Shown: positions 62,289-64,000 of the stretch, one piece after another
How the letters are laid out: each line of letters opens with the position of its first letter
Numbering within the stretch: position 1 is the first letter of the stretch
Assembly: GCF_024029775.1 (NCBI RefSeq)
Contig: NZ_CP097122.1
Coordinates: forward strand, 1,117,001-1,181,000
From: Fructobacillus americanaquae
GTDB lineage: Bacteria; Bacillota; Bacilli; Lactobacillales; Lactobacillaceae
DNA length: 64,000 bases
Direction of reading: 5' to 3'
Program-made: the position numbers and the translations under genes
The notes under the pieces: model-generated
Told to the model about the DNA's origin: nothing
Database searches by the model: none
Seen by the model: the letters and a program-made list of their open reading frames with translations, nothing else

Positions 62289-63140
62289 TTAATGAAGGCG
62301 AGTGCTTTCGATGACGTCACGCATGGTATCGACGACGTGTTGCGTTTGTGTTGGTAACTTTGATCCAGCAAGGGTGAAAAGTGTGTCGATTATGGTTAGC
62401 TGGGCAACCAGGGAGGACATTGATTCTGATCGAAAGTTAATTTCTTCAGCTAAAGAGAGAAAGACTAAATTAGCCATTTCAGCCAAGGGAGAATCAGCGA
62501 AGGAAGTAATCGCGATAAAGGGCACTTGATTGTCCTTTAGCTTTTGGGCAACAAAGAGGGTATCTTCGTTGCGACCGGAGTGGGAAATCACGACGGCAGT
62601 ATCTTGCGGCGTTAACTTGACTGCTTGCATCAATTGGATGTCGTAATCAGGGTGTGAGATGACATCAATTGGGGTACGCAAGAACTTGTGGTAGGCATCA
62701 AAAGCGGCAATTGAAGAGCCTCCGATGCCAAAGAAGCCGACGCGCTTTGCCGAGGTCAGCCACTTAACTGCTTGGTCTAATTTTTCGGCGGTCAAATTGT
62801 CGATTGTCATTGAAAGGGCATTTTGAGCGCCGGCAAAAACCTTTTTCGTAATAGCGGCAGTGTCGTCGGCATCCTCAATCTCACCAAACAGATCGACTGG
62901 AGGTTTTCTTTGATTATAAGAGGCGAGAGCCACCGAAAAGTCGCGATAGGAAGCAAAACCGATTTTTTTAACAAAACGAGAAATCGAAGCGGTGGATACG
63001 CCAGTTTCTTCAGCCATTTCACGGATGGTGCCGGTTGCAGCTTCGGCGGGTTTGGCTTTAATATAGGTAATCAGTTTACTTTCGGTCTGATTATAACCGG
63101 ATGGACTTTGTCCAAGTTTAGCAAAAATTGAATTTGGCAT
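62289..63140 (-). CDS. RpiR/MurR-family transcriptional regulator
   Basis: A 283-residue regulator: N-terminal HTH (IREMAEETGVSTASISRFVKKIGF near residue 40) and C-terminal SIS sugar-phosphate domain (GIGGSSIAAFDAYHKFLR, then VVISHSGRNEDTLFVAQKLKD). It is divergent from gnd, so it probably senses a sugar phosphate such as 6-phosphogluconate and controls pentose phosphate flux; the effector is inferred. The ATG follows agagagac. Confidence 0.9.
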   Translation of the reverse strand: MPNSIFAKLGQSPSGYNQTESKLITYIKAKPAEAATGTIREMAEETGVSTASISRFVKKIGFASYRDFSVALASYNQRKPPVDLFGEIEDADDTAAITKKVFAGAQNALSMTIDNLTAEKLDQAVKWLTSAKRVGFFGIGGSSIAAFDAYHKFLRTPIDVISHPDYDIQLMQAVKLTPQDTAVVISHSGRNEDTLFVAQKLKDNQVPFIAITSFADSPLAEMANLVFLSLAEEINFRSESMSSLVAQLTIIDTLFTLAGSKLPTQTQHVVDTMRDVIESTRLH

Positions 63141-63193
63141 AATTGTCTCTCTTTATTATTGAAGAACCTAAGAATATAAATACTATACCTAAG

Positions 63194-63246
63194 TTGAAAT
63201 TTATTTTCAATTATCACTTGCATCATGTAAATGATTTTCATATAAT
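63194..63246. promoter_or_regulatory. Operator candidate and gnd promoter
   Basis: TTGAAA-tttat-TTTCAA (63194-63210) is a 6-5-6 palindrome placed upstream of a strong gnd promoter: -35 TTGCAT (63218-63223), 17 bp, -10 TATAAT (63241-63246). It lies between the divergent rpiR-like gene and gnd, a natural site for that regulator. Confidence 0.6.
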
Positions 63247-63292
63247 AGAACTTGTAGTTTAAATAGAAGAATTTAAAAAAGAGGTAATACAC

Positions 63293-64000
63293 ATGAAGTT
63301 TGCCATGATCGGCCTTGGTAAGATGGGTCTTAACTTGGTTAAGAACGCCGTTGACAATGGTCACGAAGTTGTTGCATTCGACTTGAACAAGGATTTTGTT
63401 GCAGAAGCAGATGCTTACTCAGACAAGGTTGAAGGCGCCAGCTCAATCGATGACATGTTGGCTAAGTTGCCATCACCAAAGGTTGTTTGGGTAATGGTAC
63501 CAGCCGGTGTTCCAACAAACTCAACAATCGATACTTTGATTGAAAAGATGGATAAGGGCGACATCATCATTGATGGTGGAAACTCAAACTACAAGGACAA
63601 CTTGGAACAAAACAAGCGCACTACTGCAGCTGGTTTGAAGTTCTTTGATGCTGGTACTTCTGGTGGAATGTCAGGTGCTCGTAACGGTGGAAACTTCATG
63701 ATTGGTGGCGATGACGCCCAAGCATGGAAGACAATCGAACCATTGTTTGCTTCAATTGCCTTGGAAGATGGTTACTTGTATACTGGTCGTTTGGGATCAG
63801 GTCACTACTTGAAGATGGTTCACAACGGGATCGAATACGGTATGATGCAAGCCATCGCCGAAGGCTTCGAAGTATTGGAAGCTTCACAATTCGATTACGA
63901 CTACGAAGCAGTCGCAAAGTTGTGGAACCACGGTTCAGTTGTTCGTTCATGGTTGATGGAATTGGCCGAAGAACAATTTGCTAAGGATCCAAAGTTGTCA
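63293..64000 (+). CDS. gnd: 6-phosphogluconate dehydrogenase, decarboxylating (3' end outside window)
   Basis: Oxidises 6-phosphogluconate to ribulose-5-phosphate and CO2, the entry route to the phosphoketolase pathway of heterofermenters. 236 codons are visible, with no stop. GxGxxG-type MIGLGKMGLNLVKNAVD is at the start, followed by VVWVMVPAG, DGGNSNYKDN, the signature SGGMSGARNGGNFMIGGD near residue 122 and LKMVHNGIEYGMMQAIAEGF near 175 (catalytic Lys and Asn). The motif spacing fits the short GntZ/YqeC-type enzyme, often NAD-dependent; cofactor use cannot be fixed here. It begins 15 bp after aagagg. Confidence 0.97.
   Translation, partial: MKFAMIGLGKMGLNLVKNAVDNGHEVVAFDLNKDFVAEADAYSDKVEGASSIDDMLAKLPSPKVVWVMVPAGVPTNSTIDTLIEKMDKGDIIIDGGNSNYKDNLEQNKRTTAAGLKFFDAGTSGGMSGARNGGNFMIGGDDAQAWKTIEPLFASIALEDGYLYTGRLGSGHYLKMVHNGIEYGMMQAIAEGFEVLEASQFDYDYEAVAKLWNHGSVVRSWLMELAEEQFAKDPKLS

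Overview
The window reads as chromosomal DNA of a Gram-positive, heterofermentative lactic acid bacterium, most likely of the Leuconostoc/Fructobacillus group of the Lactobacillaceae. This rests on family-level similarity read by eye: strong Shine-Dalgarno sites, the delta subunit of RNA polymerase, the Gram-positive DnaB/DnaI helicase-loading pair, a comG operon, CcpA with cre sites, a T-box leader, and a short-type 6-phosphogluconate dehydrogenase beside an RpiR regulator (phosphoketolase-pathway sugar use). The genus is an inference. I see no insertion sequence, prophage, CRISPR array or large mobile element.

Layout. 1-5 kb: uvrA (5' end outside), then thyA and comEB (dTMP supply) on the minus strand, then folD. 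5-11 kb: a comG pseudopilus operon with a damaged comGA and an oddly extended comGC, then a YtxK-like methyltransferase and ackA. 11-17 kb: a membrane protein joining an MltG-like half to a GH73 glucosaminidase, a GRP sugar transporter under a perfect cre site, greA and a YfhO-family protein. 17-24 kb: a class B PBP, a Fur-family regulator without any cysteine facing two VIT-type metal transporters across a region with several Per/Fur-like boxes, NADH oxidase, a YihY protein and a YktB protein. 24-32 kb: a CPA1 antiporter, pepN, an HD phosphohydrolase, a DUF1934 protein, rpoE and tRNA-Lys.

32-39 kb is the most accessory-looking part: nadE-pncB for NAD salvage, then decayed DNA (a broken sufB, an orphan SufT-like gene, 400 bp of debris and a nickel/cobalt permease with an internal stop), then an amino-acid permease behind a T-box leader whose specifier reads as ACT (threonine). 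39-51 kb is housekeeping: pyrG behind a GGGCTC-type CTP-sensing attenuator, uvrC, obgE, a DEAD-box helicase, mutM, a DUF975 protein, coaE, dnaB and dnaI. 51-64 kb: a YibE/F pair, tRNA-Cys, a SemiSWEET gene with a frameshifted N-terminus, recG-plsX-acpP-sprT plus a split small membrane gene, ccpA with its own cre site, a multidrug-type MFS transporter, udk, and rpiR divergent from gnd.

Main themes. (1) Catabolite control: CcpA is encoded here, and both its own promoter and the GRP transporter promoter carry cre sites. (2) Metal homeostasis: the cysteine-free Fur protein, the VIT pair and the dead suf locus share one 7-1-7 box. (3) Gene decay: comGA, sufB, the nickel permease and two small membrane genes are interrupted. 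Three of these breaks are one-base contractions of A or T runs, which could be real mutation, programmed slippage or sequencing error. (4) Nucleotide-sensing RNA control at pyrG. I did not find a clearly new multi-gene system. The most unusual single items are the MltG/GH73 hybrid, the broken comGA, and the cysteine-free Fur with its boxes.
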